In this document: piece after piece, positions 29,001 through 37,934 of the stretch | How the letters are laid out: every line of letters begins with the position of its first letter | Numbering within the stretch: position 1 is the first letter of the stretch | NCBI RefSeq assembly: GCF_047663525.1 | Contig: NC_092594.1 | Coordinates: 39,498,001-39,562,000, forward strand | Length of the DNA stretch: 64,000 nucleotides | From: Anas platyrhynchos | Lineage: Eukaryota; Chordata; Aves; Anseriformes; Anatidae | Reading direction: 5' to 3' | Translations under genes and position numbers: made by a program | Notes under the pieces: generated by a model | Seen by the model: only the letters and a program-made list of their open reading frames with translations | The model's database searches: none | Told to the model about the DNA's origin: nothing

Positions 29001-32000
29001 CCCTTCATTTGCACAACGTATCTTCAGCGTATCTTCAAGGCTAAACTTCAGCCACAGCTTGTGTTCCCTTGTGCCAACAGATGACCATAGCACAGACGTG
29101 TGCAGTGTGGTGAAAGGGACACATCCCAAGAGCTATTTCCTTTCAGTCTCTGCAGACTCACAAACCATGAAAATTCAGAATGCTGCCTACAAATTACAGA
29201 GGTAAAACAGACAGGAAGATGATTCAGAAAGATGCAGTAGCAGAGCTGCTGCAACACAGATCTGGGCTCATTATTAACTTCACAGAATAATGCAGCAGCT
29301 TTTAGCTTCTGAGCAAGTTATCTGAGATATAACACTAAAGTTATCTAACTTGATATCAGTCAGAAACAAGCTCCTCAGCAAAGCAGATCGTTGGTTTCAT
29401 TTATTTCTCTGATCCTGCACATACTAACAACAAAAAATAATAGAAGTTCCTGTCAAAGAAGTTATCTCCTTCAGATTTAAATATTGAAGTTATACACAAA
29501 TGTCACCTCTAAATCCTCTATAACAGATGAAAGTGCAGAACTGACAAAAATGCTTGTTGGAAAAACACATAGCAAAGAAAAAACATCAGTCTTAAACAGA
29601 ATTATGCAAAATGCTTGTTACTGCTATACCTTAGTAAGCGCAAAAAGTCATTTTTCTGGATATTGCTGGAAGTCATTTTTCTCTGTCCATCTTGTTTATT
29701 CTCTTATTTAAAAAATCTGCTTTGTTATTACAATTGCAGGTATTTTTTCTGGCACAGAACCTAGACTGACTGACCTGTAGTTTCTGGAACTAGTTTTGAA
29801 GCTCTTCTCAAAATTAGTATCTCACTTGTTTCTTTGGTATCACTGCCAATGACTACATATCATCATTCATTCAGTAATTTCATATTTAAGGCTCTTCAGA
29901 ATTCTTGGATATAATCAGTTTGTTTCTGATTTTTTTTTAATCAATTTGTTCAAAATCCTCCCTCACTTGCATCTAAATTTGAGCTGAGTTCCCCATATGC
30001 ATGTCCAATCAAGACTGATTCAAGTTAAGAAATCTTAAACTCTTCAACAGTGTCATTTCAGACACAGAACTTTTACTACAGTCACTGAAAAACAGTAGCA
30101 TCGTATTTTAACGAGAACTTTTCAATTAAGTCCACTTTTTCCATAAATGTCCTTTATCTTGCTTACTATCAGAGGCCAGAATACACTTTACATTACAATA
30201 GAGATTAATTACAGTCTTAATTTCTAAAGCAAAAAGTCAATAGTCAAAAAACATTTTGCTTCTCACATTACCAGAATTTTACAGCATGGGACCATGTAGA
30301 AAAGACCAGACCAGAACAGAACAGAACAGTTGGAAGGGACCTTCCATGATCATCAAGTCTGACTGCTGACCCCTTCACAGCTAACCAAATGTTAAAGCAC
30401 ATTATCCAGGGCATTGCCCAAACGCCTCTTGAACACTGACTAGCAAGGGGCATCTACTGTCGCTCTAGGAAGCCTTGTCCCAGTGTTTGACCACCCTCAC
30501 AATAAAACAATTTTTCCTAATGCCCAGTCTGACCCTCCCCAGCCCAGCTTTGTGGCATTCCCGCACACCTGTCATTGGTTACCTGGAGAACTAGTAAAAA
30601 TGAAAATTGTTCCAATTTACGTGCAGCTTTTATTAACCAGCCAGTTCTACTGAAAAAGAGCAAACCTCTAAAGCTCAGTTAACATGGACCTGCCAAGGCG
30701 GGGAAGAGCTGCCAAGGAGCTCTCCCATCAGGTGAGGCCAGCTACGATTCCCATCCCCAAAGTCATCTGAGCACAAAGACTTTCTGGACCCCCAAAAAGG
30801 TGGGAAACTAAGCCAGGTCACTTCCTCGCCCAGGGCGCACACTCTACCAGAAGTCATGACGTGTGGGGCACATGCTCTGTGTGGGTACCCAATGACCTCA
30901 GGAAGCCCCGGCCAGAGGGAAGCAGAGCACCCTGCGTGCCAGCCACCAGCACGGGGCAGCAGACTCGTCCCCTCCCAGGGCTCTGCACTGCAGCAGCTTC
31001 ACCTTCAGCCTCTGACACAAGCGGCACTTCTGCTGCTTGCCTCTCACGCTTCAGTATCGCTTACATTTCCAGGGTGACACCTTCACAGCTCATTCAGGAA
31101 AATTAATTGCTGTCACTGGAGCCAACTCCTCCTTTTTCCCAATAACAGAAGTAATAAATTAATAAAGGCAACTGCAAATACCCCGATCAACTGGCAGAAT
31201 GGTACCACAGAAACCGGAAGAGCCACAGTTTAGTTTGCTGTTTTAAAAACGTATTTTGGGCTAAAGTACAATACGCATCAGACCAAACTGCACAGAGAAC
31301 TCCCTTTGCAGCACAGGGAGTCCAGCCGTGTGTGACAGACCACACAAAACATAAAACGCACTACAGCTGATGACTAGGACTTCAGTAAATCAAGGAACTG
31401 CCCATTTGGAACTCTATATTCTACATGAGTTTCATTGCATTATCATTGTCACTGTTATTTTATTAACAGTATCCATTTTTTTATCAGCTCACAGTGCACC
31501 TTGCACTGTATTCAGAGCTAGTGCTGTGTATCACAATGATTTTGATGACCATTCTCAGTGTTTTGAAGGGACGTCAAACAAAAAGTCACAGCAGGCCTCT
31601 TACGTTAGTTTTATGAAGCAAATGTTCAAAGTTAATAATTTACTGTGCAATGAACTCAGTGACTGCTCACCAAATAAATAATCTAGGAAGGCATCAAACT
31701 TTAGTTATTGATTGGTAGAGGCACAGGGAGTTACAGCTCCTGTGTCGTATGTTACAACTGCAGCTTATTGCTCCAGTCAAACAACAGTCCCAGCCCTGAC
31801 CTGAGAGAGGCATTCCTAACCTTTAATAAACCACTGAATCTTGCATTGTTTCTGCTGGATACATAAACAAGAAAAGCTTGTTTTGGCTTGTTTGGCTAAC
31901 CGTAATGCCAACGCACAAGCTGTTAACCACAAACAGCAAGTTCAATATTGCACAAGGCAGGGGCACCTGCAACAGCACAATCTGCTTGGGGGACAAGATG

Positions 32001-35000
32001 GGAGACAAGATCACAAGGCCTTCCAGATACCCAACCACCATCTGCCATTCCCTCCATGAGGAAATTATTCAGCCACCATGAACTACAGCCTTCTTCCCAA
32101 AAAAAAAGGCTGTCAGGGTCTTTAAACATCATTAAGATCAGATTTGCCAAAGTGTTTTTTTCTGCAGAACTAGAATTCAGTATTAAATCCTGGAAGCCAG
32201 GACTTTGTGAATCCTAGCTGGGAATGGCCAAATTGTCACACGTGCAAAAAATAGATGGCACGATTTCATCACAGACATTCGGGAAACAGACTGCTGCCTT
32301 TGTTACACTCTTTGTTACATAAATGCTGATTTTGTTTGGTGACTCCAAGTTCAAGCTAAGCGAAGGAAATGCAGAAACTGACTAGGATGTGTTTGCATTC
32401 CTCTCTCTTTGGGCCTCTCCTCTTCCCCTCAGCCTCCACAAAAGGAGGTTCTTGCCGTGTCAGATACAGGCTGTAACACTTGTAACTAGGCCTTAGATCA
32501 CAGCCCTTCTGCAAAGAAGGGAAACCGTGCACCTAAGCAAATGGGTCACTGACTGACCAACAACTGCAAAGCCTTTGGACTTTAGCCCCAGGCACAGCCT
32601 GAGTTTCTACATTTATTAATGTTCTACAAATGTTCACTACTACTGCTCCTTTTATGAGAAACCATGCTAGAACTCAACTACTGGAAAAAAAAAAAAAAAA
32701 AGATGAAAAAAAAAAAAACTACTCACTGAAATCAGCAGCTGACTTGAAAGTTTAATGGGATTTTGGATTCTAACAATAATTAATCACTTTATTTCGAACC
32801 CACAAAACCCGTAAGCACATGTGTAGTTTTACTCATGTGGTAACTCAACCAAGTAAGGGGGAGGTTGTGGTTGCGCCAAATCACTCTGTATCTCTGCTCA
32901 AATATTTGCAGGACCACTTCAGCCCCAGTCGTTTGGTCTCCCACTGAGACAAGGACACACAGGTCACACCTGCCTGGGCTTTTGTTTCAAAAGCTTTACA
33001 CAACTTTCCCTACCTTTCTTCTGATTGACCTACTTAATGGCCAAAGCACTGAGGATTCTTTGCCCAGATATTTGGTGAGAATGTTATCATTTATTTTATG
33101 AATGCTTTGCCATAAGAGGGATGGTCACCAAGCTCAAAGGCATCTGTAGGTCTAACAAGCAAATGAAAGTGAACTTGTTCTGCGGGTATCCAAAAGTAGC
33201 TATGCTGCACTAGAAGCAGTGACTTGCTCAGCGCTCTGCCTGAGCCTGGTGCAGGATCCTTACAAAGCTGAAGGCACACAAATGTAAAGTCCTGGTGGCC
33301 ATGCCCTTCCGCACAGCCTGGCTGTGAGCTGCTCTGCTGGAAAGGCCCTGCTGGGTCCGGAGGGCACAAGCCGAGGAGGTGCCAGCTGCAGGCCCCAGCA
33401 GCGAGGGAAGCCAGCGGTACCCTGGCTGTACAGAGGGGCATGGCCAGCAGAATGAGGAAACAGTTTGTCACCACTACTTGGCACTCACTAGACCCCACAT
33501 GCACTGCTGTGTCTGGTTTTGGACATTTGGAGGCCACTGGGACATTGGGAGCTGGAGCCCTTGCCATGGGACTGAGGGAGCAAGCGCAGCCTGGAGCAGT
33601 GGCAGTTCTGGGGAGCCAGGCAGGCCCCCACTGCCATGCATGGTGGGAGGACAAGAGACAACAGATACTGGTAGAAACAGGAGAGGTGCAGGCAGGGTCT
33701 GACGGAGAAGCTTTTCCTCATGAGGATAATCACAGGGTGGAGAGGTCGCCCACAGTTTCTATCCTTGCGGTTTCCAGGATCAGTTTGGATAAAGTGACCT
33801 GGCTTGGTCTCACTGCGCACCAGGAACTGGACTACAAACCTCATGCGGTGTTCTCCACTGTGCATTATTTTTTGATCCTAGGATTTATTTGGCAGTTGTA
33901 CTAGGCTGGCATAGCTTTACGCTTTCTGCAAAGAAACTGCTTTACACCCAGCCTGTGAGGAGCATAGGGAAAACCCATGTGTTGGATGAAGTGGTTTGCT
34001 TCATCCACTTCAGCAAGCTCTCTGTAAGTCATGGCTGGGCAATTTTCACTGCTTTTGGTGTCAGATGCAGACCACAGGTATTCCTTGACATAGCCGTGGA
34101 CACAACACAATCAGCCTCAACACTGTTGTTTCCCAACAGCCGTGTTAACAACAGATGCCTTCCAGACTGCAAAAGTGCCATTTGCAGCAACTAGAGTGAA
34201 ACAGTTTTCCAAGAAAAAGATTCTAAGTATTTTGTTAATAATTAATTAATCATATATTTTCTATACTGTTCTTTATAAAAGGGTTTTTCACACATACCAG
34301 CTTTTCCAACGGATTTTAAATATTCAAATCACGCTACAAATTCCAATCCTGAACACAACTAGACATGGAAAAGGCCACTAAAAGACTCCTGTTGTGCAAT
34401 AAACTGTTGCATGGCCTTGAGCAAGTTACATTATGATTTCTTTATTCAGAACATTGTCCGCTGAAACGGAATGTCTCAAATCCAGCCGTGGATACAGAAA
34501 GCTGCACAGGTCCTCAATCACAAATATCGAGGAGCTCACATCAGCTTGAGGAGCTCTGGAAATTCGGAAACCCCCTGAGCTGGTCAGATGAGGAGGAAGG
34601 CGCAGAGCCAGGGGCCGCCCAGGCCCCGGGATTACAGAGCTCGGCTCCACGCAGGCTGCCCGAGGTCGCTCCGAGGCATGCAGCACAGCAGCCAGACTCC
34701 TCACAAGCATCCGAACCACCGCTTTGTCTACCCTGCAGCGCCAGAAAATACCTTTATGTCTTTCAGGTTGCTTGCAGTCATTGCTCTTACAAAGCTGCAA
34801 ATGCACGGAATCGTTAAGAAAGCGTCGCCTACCAATGCAGACCCTTCAGGTCAGCTGTCCCGCTGCCCGAGGAGCCGGGGAACGAGTACGTTTGCACGGT
34901 GACTGCTGCAACAGCTCCTCACCCGGTTCCTCGTCTCCCCCGGCAAAGCCGCCCGGCCGGCTGGAGCCGAGGGGAGCCGGAGACCGCGGGGCGCGGAGGG

Positions 35001-35097
35001 GACGGGACTCGGGCCTCGCCGCGCCGCCGCCGGGCTCCCCGCCGAGCCCCCGGCCCCGCGCCCGCCGCCCCACTCACCCCGGCCGCGGGTCGCTCAT
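1969..35097 (-). CDS. ERICH3: ERICH3 (glutamate-rich protein 3), 15 coding exons, complete
   Basis: Coding exons in transcript order are 35097-35078, 25154-25061, 23530-23405, 22524-22450, 20643-20515, 19844-19764, 19264-19109, 18506-18288, 17869-17689, 16327-16141, 14165-13876, 11725-11507, 10158-9655, 4376-2569 and 2040-1969. Every junction has AG/GT ends and the phases join without a frameshift, giving 4,161 nt (1,386 residues plus stop). The N-terminus, the proline-rich linker (MPVPPPPLQKG) and the DUF4590-like domain (residues about 310-425, with CQQHCGGENLC and RHHGFPFSLTFF) match what I recall of vertebrate ERICH3. After residue 430 the protein is acidic and low in complexity, as the gene name implies. 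The human protein is about 1,530 residues. The function is poorly known; I recall reports of expression in brain and ciliated tissues and of vesicle-related roles. The ATG has a strong GCCACC Kozak context. Untranslated ends are not defined here. Confidence 0.93.
2569..4376 (-). CDS. ERICH3: ERICH3 coding exon 14 (giant Glu/Ala/Gly-rich exon)
   Basis: 1,808 nt encode residues 761-1363. An in-frame reading begins APGGAFLAEGTRAPDVQ after the acceptor TTACTAG and runs open to DGSCCE at the donor GTGAGT (2568-2563). The frame would stay open to 2,482, but the strong donor and the phase-matched exon 15 argue for splicing. The sequence is dominated by Glu, Ala, Gly and Val, with degenerate repeats around EGEEAVE. 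The coding strand is purine-rich and G+C-rich, unlike the AT-rich introns on both sides. Confidence 0.9.
9055..9290 (+). mobile_element. CR1 LINE 3' fragment
   Basis: Near-consensus CR1 3' end. It includes the stretch around 'gaacttcttcatggtgaggg', the 'ttccaacccctaccgttctg' segment, and the terminal tandem octamer ending 'attctgtga'. It is 5'-truncated as usual, and its preservation suggests a relatively young copy. It lies in ERICH3 intron 13, antisense to the gene. Confidence 0.95.
9400..9484. repeat. paired poly(A) tracts
   Basis: Two runs of A, about 18-20 nt each (near 9,402-9,420 and 9,466-9,483), flank about 45 bp of unique sequence. They lie about 110 bp beyond a CR1 end and have no visible source sequence of a processed gene. 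Confidence 0.7.
9655..10158 (-). CDS. ERICH3: ERICH3 coding exon 13 (acidic tail)
   Basis: Phase 1-1, 504 nt, starting DRRSAHSLSSTSAQYSSGDD and ending SDKGSG at the donor GTGAGT. Composition is rich in Glu, Lys, Asp and Ser, with no globular signature. Confidence 0.9.
10525..10662 (-). mobile_element. CR1 LINE 3' fragment, diverged
   Basis: Contains 'gaatcatagaatcaattcag', then 'gttggaaaagacctctaaga' and 'tagtccaacc', the reverse complement of a CR1 3' end. It has diverged from consensus after that. It lies in ERICH3 intron 12. Confidence 0.85.
11507..11725 (-). CDS. ERICH3: ERICH3 coding exon 12
   Basis: Phase 1-1, 219 nt, starting DYDEDFEAEE and containing EKESENSSQKA and DSDLEDDKQ. These parallel EYEEDFEVDEE and EKESETSSQKA of the human protein. 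Donor GTTAGT. Confidence 0.93.
11726..13875 (-). other. ERICH3: ERICH3 intron 11
   Basis: 2.1 kb between exons 12 and 11. AT-rich, with A-rich patches near 12,000 and 12,110. No exon or recognisable repeat was identified. Confidence 0.65.
13876..14165 (-). CDS. ERICH3: ERICH3 coding exon 11
   Basis: Begins CIIAMGLDKKP, the conserved end of the globular domain, and then turns acidic and Lys/Glu-rich. The acceptor follows a run of T. Two phase-compatible donors lie 9 nt apart: GTAAAA (exon end 13876) and GTACGG (exon end 13867). The longer form would add Gly-Lys-Asn. Confidence 0.9.
15218..15490 (-). mobile_element. CR1 LINE 3' fragment
   Basis: Begins 'tcatagaatcatacaatggc', continues 'gggttgaaagggaccttaaa', and extends about 270 bp with typical CR1 text ('ggggcatccacaactct', 'ttctcctaatgtctag'). 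It is in reverse orientation within ERICH3 intron 10. Confidence 0.9.
16141..16327 (-). CDS. ERICH3: ERICH3 coding exon 10 (DUF4590-like, second half)
   Basis: Reads ETFQFVSKRHHGFPFSLTFF, then SSCCEYKHQ and RLGGRHGYFGF. It is nearly identical to the remembered human segment and completes the conserved domain. Donor GTATGG, with the arginine codon split AG|G. Confidence 0.95.
17689..17869 (-). CDS. ERICH3: ERICH3 coding exon 9 (DUF4590-like, first half)
   Basis: 60 codons plus one base, ending in phase 1. It reads NASITMIFLGKSVHLSHD... and CQQHCGGENLCVFKGKLLEG, which is the core of the family's conserved globular domain. Donor GTAAGG. Confidence 0.95.
18288..18506 (-). CDS. ERICH3: ERICH3 coding exon 8 (proline-rich linker)
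   Basis: 73 codons, phase 0-0, containing NNYVMPVPPPPLQKG and RRFRPPPTPNGLEQLLTK. Residues 287-289 (PPP) are encoded within a run of ten C on the coding strand (18330-18321). Donor GTAAGT. Confidence 0.94.
19109..19264 (-). CDS. ERICH3: ERICH3 coding exon 7
   Basis: 52 codons, phase 0-0. It contains RPHTAPGNMQHPLRLQPL, which matches a family motif (RPYTAPGNMQPPIRLQPL in human, from memory). Donor GTGAGG. Confidence 0.94.
19764..19844 (-). CDS. ERICH3: ERICH3 coding exon 6
   Basis: 27 codons, phase 0-0, starting RAPGLADYSGGHPSYQ and ending ESSFFKI at the donor GTGAGT. It is less conserved than its neighbours; identification rests on phase, splice sites and position. Confidence 0.85.
20515..20643 (-). 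CDS. ERICH3: ERICH3 coding exon 5
   Basis: 43 codons, phase 0-0, starting VERSRRSVEGASPVHSLHPP and ending ASHSQM. The RRSVE...HPPVGP pattern matches the human protein as I recall it. Donor GTGAGT. Confidence 0.93.
20644..22449 (-). other. ERICH3: ERICH3 intron 4
   Basis: 1.8 kb, AT-rich. The stretch 21,930-22,140 resembles the body of a diverged CR1 ('gaggctcttcagcttggaag'). Nothing else was identified. Confidence 0.5.
21955..22140 (+). mobile_element. possible diverged CR1 body fragment
   Basis: The string 'gactgaggctcttcagcttg' followed by a stretch like 'gaagactgagaaggaat' recalls the CR1 segment 'ctgttcagcctggagaagag', but similarity is weak and the edges are uncertain. Confidence 0.4.
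22450..22524 (-). CDS. ERICH3: ERICH3 coding exon 4
   Basis: 25 codons, phase 0-0: RHHQLEIKRKLENSMRKE and on to VLQKNK. It is strongly charged, continues the predicted helix of exon 3, and ends at the donor GTAAGG. Confidence 0.93.
23205..23275 (+). mobile_element. CR1 LINE 3' terminal fragment
   Basis: The sequence 'gatgatctttaaggtgcctt' followed by 'ccaacccaaaccattctatg' and 'attctgtg' is a diverged CR1 3' end. Two near-identical 'ggcagtgtat' copies lie just upstream (about 23,175-23,195). It lies in ERICH3 intron 3. Confidence 0.85.
23405..23530 (-). CDS. ERICH3: ERICH3 coding exon 3
   Basis: 42 codons, phase 0-0, beginning ISRSGRIIPEKEYRLNAM and ending KVLDME. The segment is basic and probably helical. 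Acceptor CAG, donor GTATGC. Confidence 0.94.
25061..25154 (-). CDS. ERICH3: ERICH3 coding exon 2 (conserved N-terminal block)
   Basis: It reads FLATYNSLTDKHLAGYFSN... then TRIRRHLQRSGL, corresponding to the conserved N-terminus of the family. It starts in phase 2 after a CAG acceptor and ends in phase 0 at the donor GTGAGA. Confidence 0.95.
25795..25850 (-). mobile_element. short CR1 remnant
   Basis: 'gggttggaaggcacctccag' followed by 'ccttctagtccagttcc' matches the reverse complement of the CR1 3' terminal region over about 50 bp only. Confidence 0.6.
26764..26793. repeat. (AAAC)n microsatellite
   Basis: Five to six tandem AAAC units bounded by A-rich sequence. Confidence 0.9.
28005..28044. 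repeat. compound (A)n(GA)n microsatellite
   Basis: A run of about 24 A followed by about eight GA units. A very similar tract occurs at 57,834-57,872. Confidence 0.95.
30305..30570 (-). mobile_element. CR1 LINE 3' fragment (older type)
   Basis: Contains 'agttggaagggaccttccat', 'gatcatcaagtctgactgct', then 'gcattgcccaaacgcctctt' and 'caatttttcctaatgcccag'. This is the reverse complement of a CR1-type 3' end, in ERICH3 intron 1. A pentamer stutter 'cagaacagaacagaacag' marks its edge. Confidence 0.88.
35078..35097 (-). CDS. ERICH3: ERICH3 coding exon 1
   Basis: Encodes MSDPRP plus two bases of the next Gly codon, followed by the donor GTGAGT at 35077-35072. The start lies in a GCCACCATG context inside a CpG island. 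The 20-nt coding part is too short to be found by ORF length and was placed by phase with exon 2. Confidence 0.9.
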
Positions 35098-35188
35098 GGT
35101 GGCGCCGGGCGGCGGCGCCCAGGGGCAGCGCTCGGGGTCCGCGCGGCGCTGCCGGGCGGGGGCCTCGCGCTGCCGCCGCGTCCGCGCC

Positions 35189-35202
35189 GTTGCCAGGGCA
35201 CG
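35189..35202. promoter_or_regulatory. candidate RFX X-box in ERICH3 promoter
   Basis: GTTGCCAGGGCACG matches 11 of 14 positions of the palindromic X-box GTTGCCATGGCAAC, with one perfect half-site (GGCAAC on the gene strand). It lies about 95 bp upstream of the ERICH3 ATG. RFX factors drive ciliary genes through such sites; function here is inference. Confidence 0.4.
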
Positions 35203-35340
35203 GCCACGCGGTGACGCCGCGGGGCGGGGCGGGGCCGGGGCTCCCCGCGGGCCGGGAGCGGGCGCTGCGGCGGTCGGGGGCCGCGGCGCTGCCCGGCACT
35301 GCTCGGTACGCGCGGCACGGCCCGGGCATCCTTCCCCTGC

Positions 35341-37772
35341 TTCCAGGACAAATGGCAAGCCCCGAGGCACGCACGTTGGCGAGCTCTGCGCTTGCTGGGA
35401 TAAGCGAGAGGTGCCCCCCCCACCCCGTGCTGCACCTCCGCAGAAGAACTGCAGAAGAACTCCACCCTTCTCTGCTTCAGATGCTCGTGCAGCAGCAGTT
35501 TGCAGGCTGCACCCACACGTCTCCGCAGCATGAGCTGTGCACGCCGAACCCCAGCCTTCTCTTCTGCCTGTGCAAAGGCCAGCACAGAAGTGAGCCTGTG
35601 CAACCTGCTCCCAGCCCTCGCGGCAGTATCAAGCAGACTGCCACTGGGAAGCACTGCTCAGAAGCCCCAGCTGATGAAATTGGGACAAGTTGCTGTAGCA
35701 CAACCTGGCTGACAGGATTACTCTGCCTCACTCAGTTGCCTGCGATCCTCATCTTCTTGCTCCATCCTTTTTGCCCCCACCATGGGAGACAACATTTAAA
35801 ACAAGGATATTCCATGTTGATGGACCATACAGATGGGGTATGGATCACACACACCTAAAAGATTAGGCAGAAATGTGACTAATGAGGGCTCTAGCAAATT
35901 TAACTGCAGCAGCTGAAGAAGTTGTCTAGCAGAGATGATTGTCCCTTCACTGCTCATTAGTGTCTCTCTGACAGTGAACACAGCCTGGAACAGCCACGAA
36001 CCATTATGAAAGTGGGCTTGAACTAATGCACAGTAGTCCTAATAGGAACCACTGTAACTGAGTCATGGGCAAATTTAGGTTCCTCTAGGGAACCTGCTTT
36101 GGCAGGGAGGTTGGGCCCAATGATCTCTTGAGGTCCCTTTCAACCCCTACAATTCTGAGAAATTTGTTCCCCCCACCCTTGGCATGATAGAGGTGACAAT
36201 GTCTTACACACCAGCTGAAGCCCAAAATTACTTTTTCAACAACACCAGCAATACAATTCCGGTCTCTCAAATATGCATCTCCTGCACTTAGACTGAAAGC
36301 ACCCACTACAGCTTCCTTACTCCCTCCTGCATTTTGTGTTCGTTGCTATGCCATTATTTTTATTCAATTCTTTTCCAATATTAAAACACCCTTTTCCATT
36401 TGTGCAAAACTTCAAAAATGCACAAAAGATTTGTTATTCTAAATTTCTTCACAAAACAGTCTGTTATGTTTTCTTACTTTGCTATGTTACCTTTGTACAG
36501 AGAAGCCAGCAGTGTAATAGCAACAGCAGAGCTACCCTGACACCTTCTGGTGAGCAACCCCGCAGCAGACACTGCTCAGGACAACTCTGCTCTGAAATTT
36601 CATCTCTCAACACTATCTATCTATAATACAGAAACTGCACTAAGCAAGAAAGGGATAATTGTAAATCATAAACCTCTCACGTAACACCCCCTGACCAAAG
36701 GTCAAGCTAAAGAGTATTTAAAAGCATACGAGTAAAAAGAGGGAGGAAAAAGGAAAAAAAGCTGAAAGAAAAAAAAATTATTCAGTTCTTTTCTACTGCA
36801 GCTAGATATATAGTTCCAATTAATCAATTCTTTAAGGCCTTACTCCAAATAACACAGGTACATGACTTAACACTCTTGCCCATCAGTCACCCCTCCAATA
36901 TCAGTTTCCCCAAAATGTCCTCACCATGCTTGAGCCACACTGGATCTCACCCTCCCTGGCAGCTGCCACCAGGGGTGTCCCTGCCAATGGGTGGGCTGTC
37001 AGCGTGCAGGCAGCTGACGGAGAGTCCGAGTCCACACCAAGAAGAGGTGGCTCCTTTTCTGTGGACTGTGCTGAGTCTGTTTAAACCAGTTAAACTGAAT
37101 TTGGTGCTGTTGATGTGCTCTGCTCAGCTTATGTTTCAGGTAGTTGCTTGCACATATTATTGTCTTTGAGTTTGTACAACACTTGCATTTTTTCATTCCC
37201 TTTATCTGTGTGGTCTTACAATAGTGGTCCCCTAAGCATTAAAACAAAATGTTAAGATCTGAGGAAGAGGCTTAAAGAGACACATTGTGGGGCCGTCTCT
37301 TACCTTAATACTTTAACAATGGATTCTAAGTAAATTCTGTGACAAAGGATGAATAAAACATTAGCTAAAGAATTTACAGTCCTGGTTACATGCATATAGT
37401 AAGCTACATATATTTGTCTATCTGCTTAAAAAGCAGGCTTCATTTTGCACTACTTATAGCTTCCCTGTAAAGAGGATGATCTCAAATTCCAGTTTAGATA
37501 CTAGTTTCCCTATCACTAGGTTTCCATCAGAAGGCCACACCAGCAGAGAAAAGTTATTATTTCCACATCAGCCAAAAAAGTTACAAAAATTAAAGTATGC
37601 TCAAGTCCATTTCTTAGAAAAATAAAACAGATTAATGAATCAATATAATTACTAAGCTAGCATTTACTGTTCCTTTCAAACCTGATCAAAAGTATATTTT
37701 ATAAAATATATTCAATGAATCATATAAGCAAAGGTGCAGTTAGAACAGCTAGAAAATACATGGAAGAAGACT
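35341..37772. other. intergenic region between ERICH3 5' end and CRYZ 3' end
   Basis: 2.4 kb containing one CR1 end (36,084-36,160) and otherwise unremarkable AT-rich sequence. Both flanking genes are on the minus strand, so the left end is ERICH3 upstream sequence and the right end holds the CRYZ 3' UTR. No canonical AATAAA in CRYZ orientation was found close to its stop. Confidence 0.6.
36084..36160 (+). mobile_element. CR1 LINE 3' terminal fragment
   Basis: 'gaacctgctttggcagggag', 'gttgggcccaatgatctctt' and 'caacccctacaattctga' match the last 75 bp or so of CR1, including the expected terminus. Confidence 0.9.
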
Positions 37773-37934
37773 TTATGGAAGGAGCACCATCTTTCCTCGA
37801 GCACCACTGCTATGAATAATGTCTTCATGAGCCTTAACCACTTTCTCCAGTGGATATTCGGAGCCTACAATCGGTTTCAGCCAGCCAGCTTCTATGCCAT
37901 CAAGAAGTGCTGTTGCACATTCATGCCTTTCTTC
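37773..37934 (-). CDS. CRYZ: CRYZ terminal coding exon
   Basis: Residues 279-331, [20 protein letters not shown] and on to [10 protein letters not shown], then TAA at 37,775-37,773. The acceptor is TTATGTAG. Confidence 0.97.
   Translation of the reverse strand, partial: EERHECATALLDGIEAGWLKPIVGSEYPLEKVVKAHEDIIHSSGARGKMVLLP

Larger units (their letters stand above)
25155..35077 (-). other. ERICH3: ERICH3 intron 1 (9.9 kb)
   Basis: Long first intron. It contains CR1 pieces (about 25,795 and 30,305-30,560), an (AAAC)n tract (26,764-26,793) and an (A)n(GA)n tract (28,005-28,044). It also has a moderately GC-rich stretch near 33,300-33,700 and the 3' half of the promoter CpG island. The ORFs at 24,200-24,712 and 33,091-33,904 have no family features and lie on both strands, as expected by chance in GC-richer sequence. 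Confidence 0.7.
34850..35340. promoter_or_regulatory. ERICH3: ERICH3 promoter CpG island
   Basis: Very CpG-dense sequence surrounding exon 1, with GC boxes (ggggcggggcggggc near 35,220) and no TATA box. The ORFs running through it on both strands (for example 34,899-35,858) are by-products of high G+C. Minus-strand transcription is set by ERICH3; whether a divergent plus-strand transcript exists cannot be seen from sequence. Confidence 0.8.

Noticed and set aside
33091-33904. 187-codon minus ORF and 154-codon plus ORF in ERICH3 intron 1
   Set aside because: No homology to ERICH3, no phase-compatible splice sites that fit the exon 1-exon 2 junction, and both strands are open.
34899-35858. 319-codon plus-strand ORF at the ERICH3 promoter
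   Set aside because: It runs antisense through the CpG island and exon 1, with low-complexity Arg/Ala/Pro composition and no family feature.
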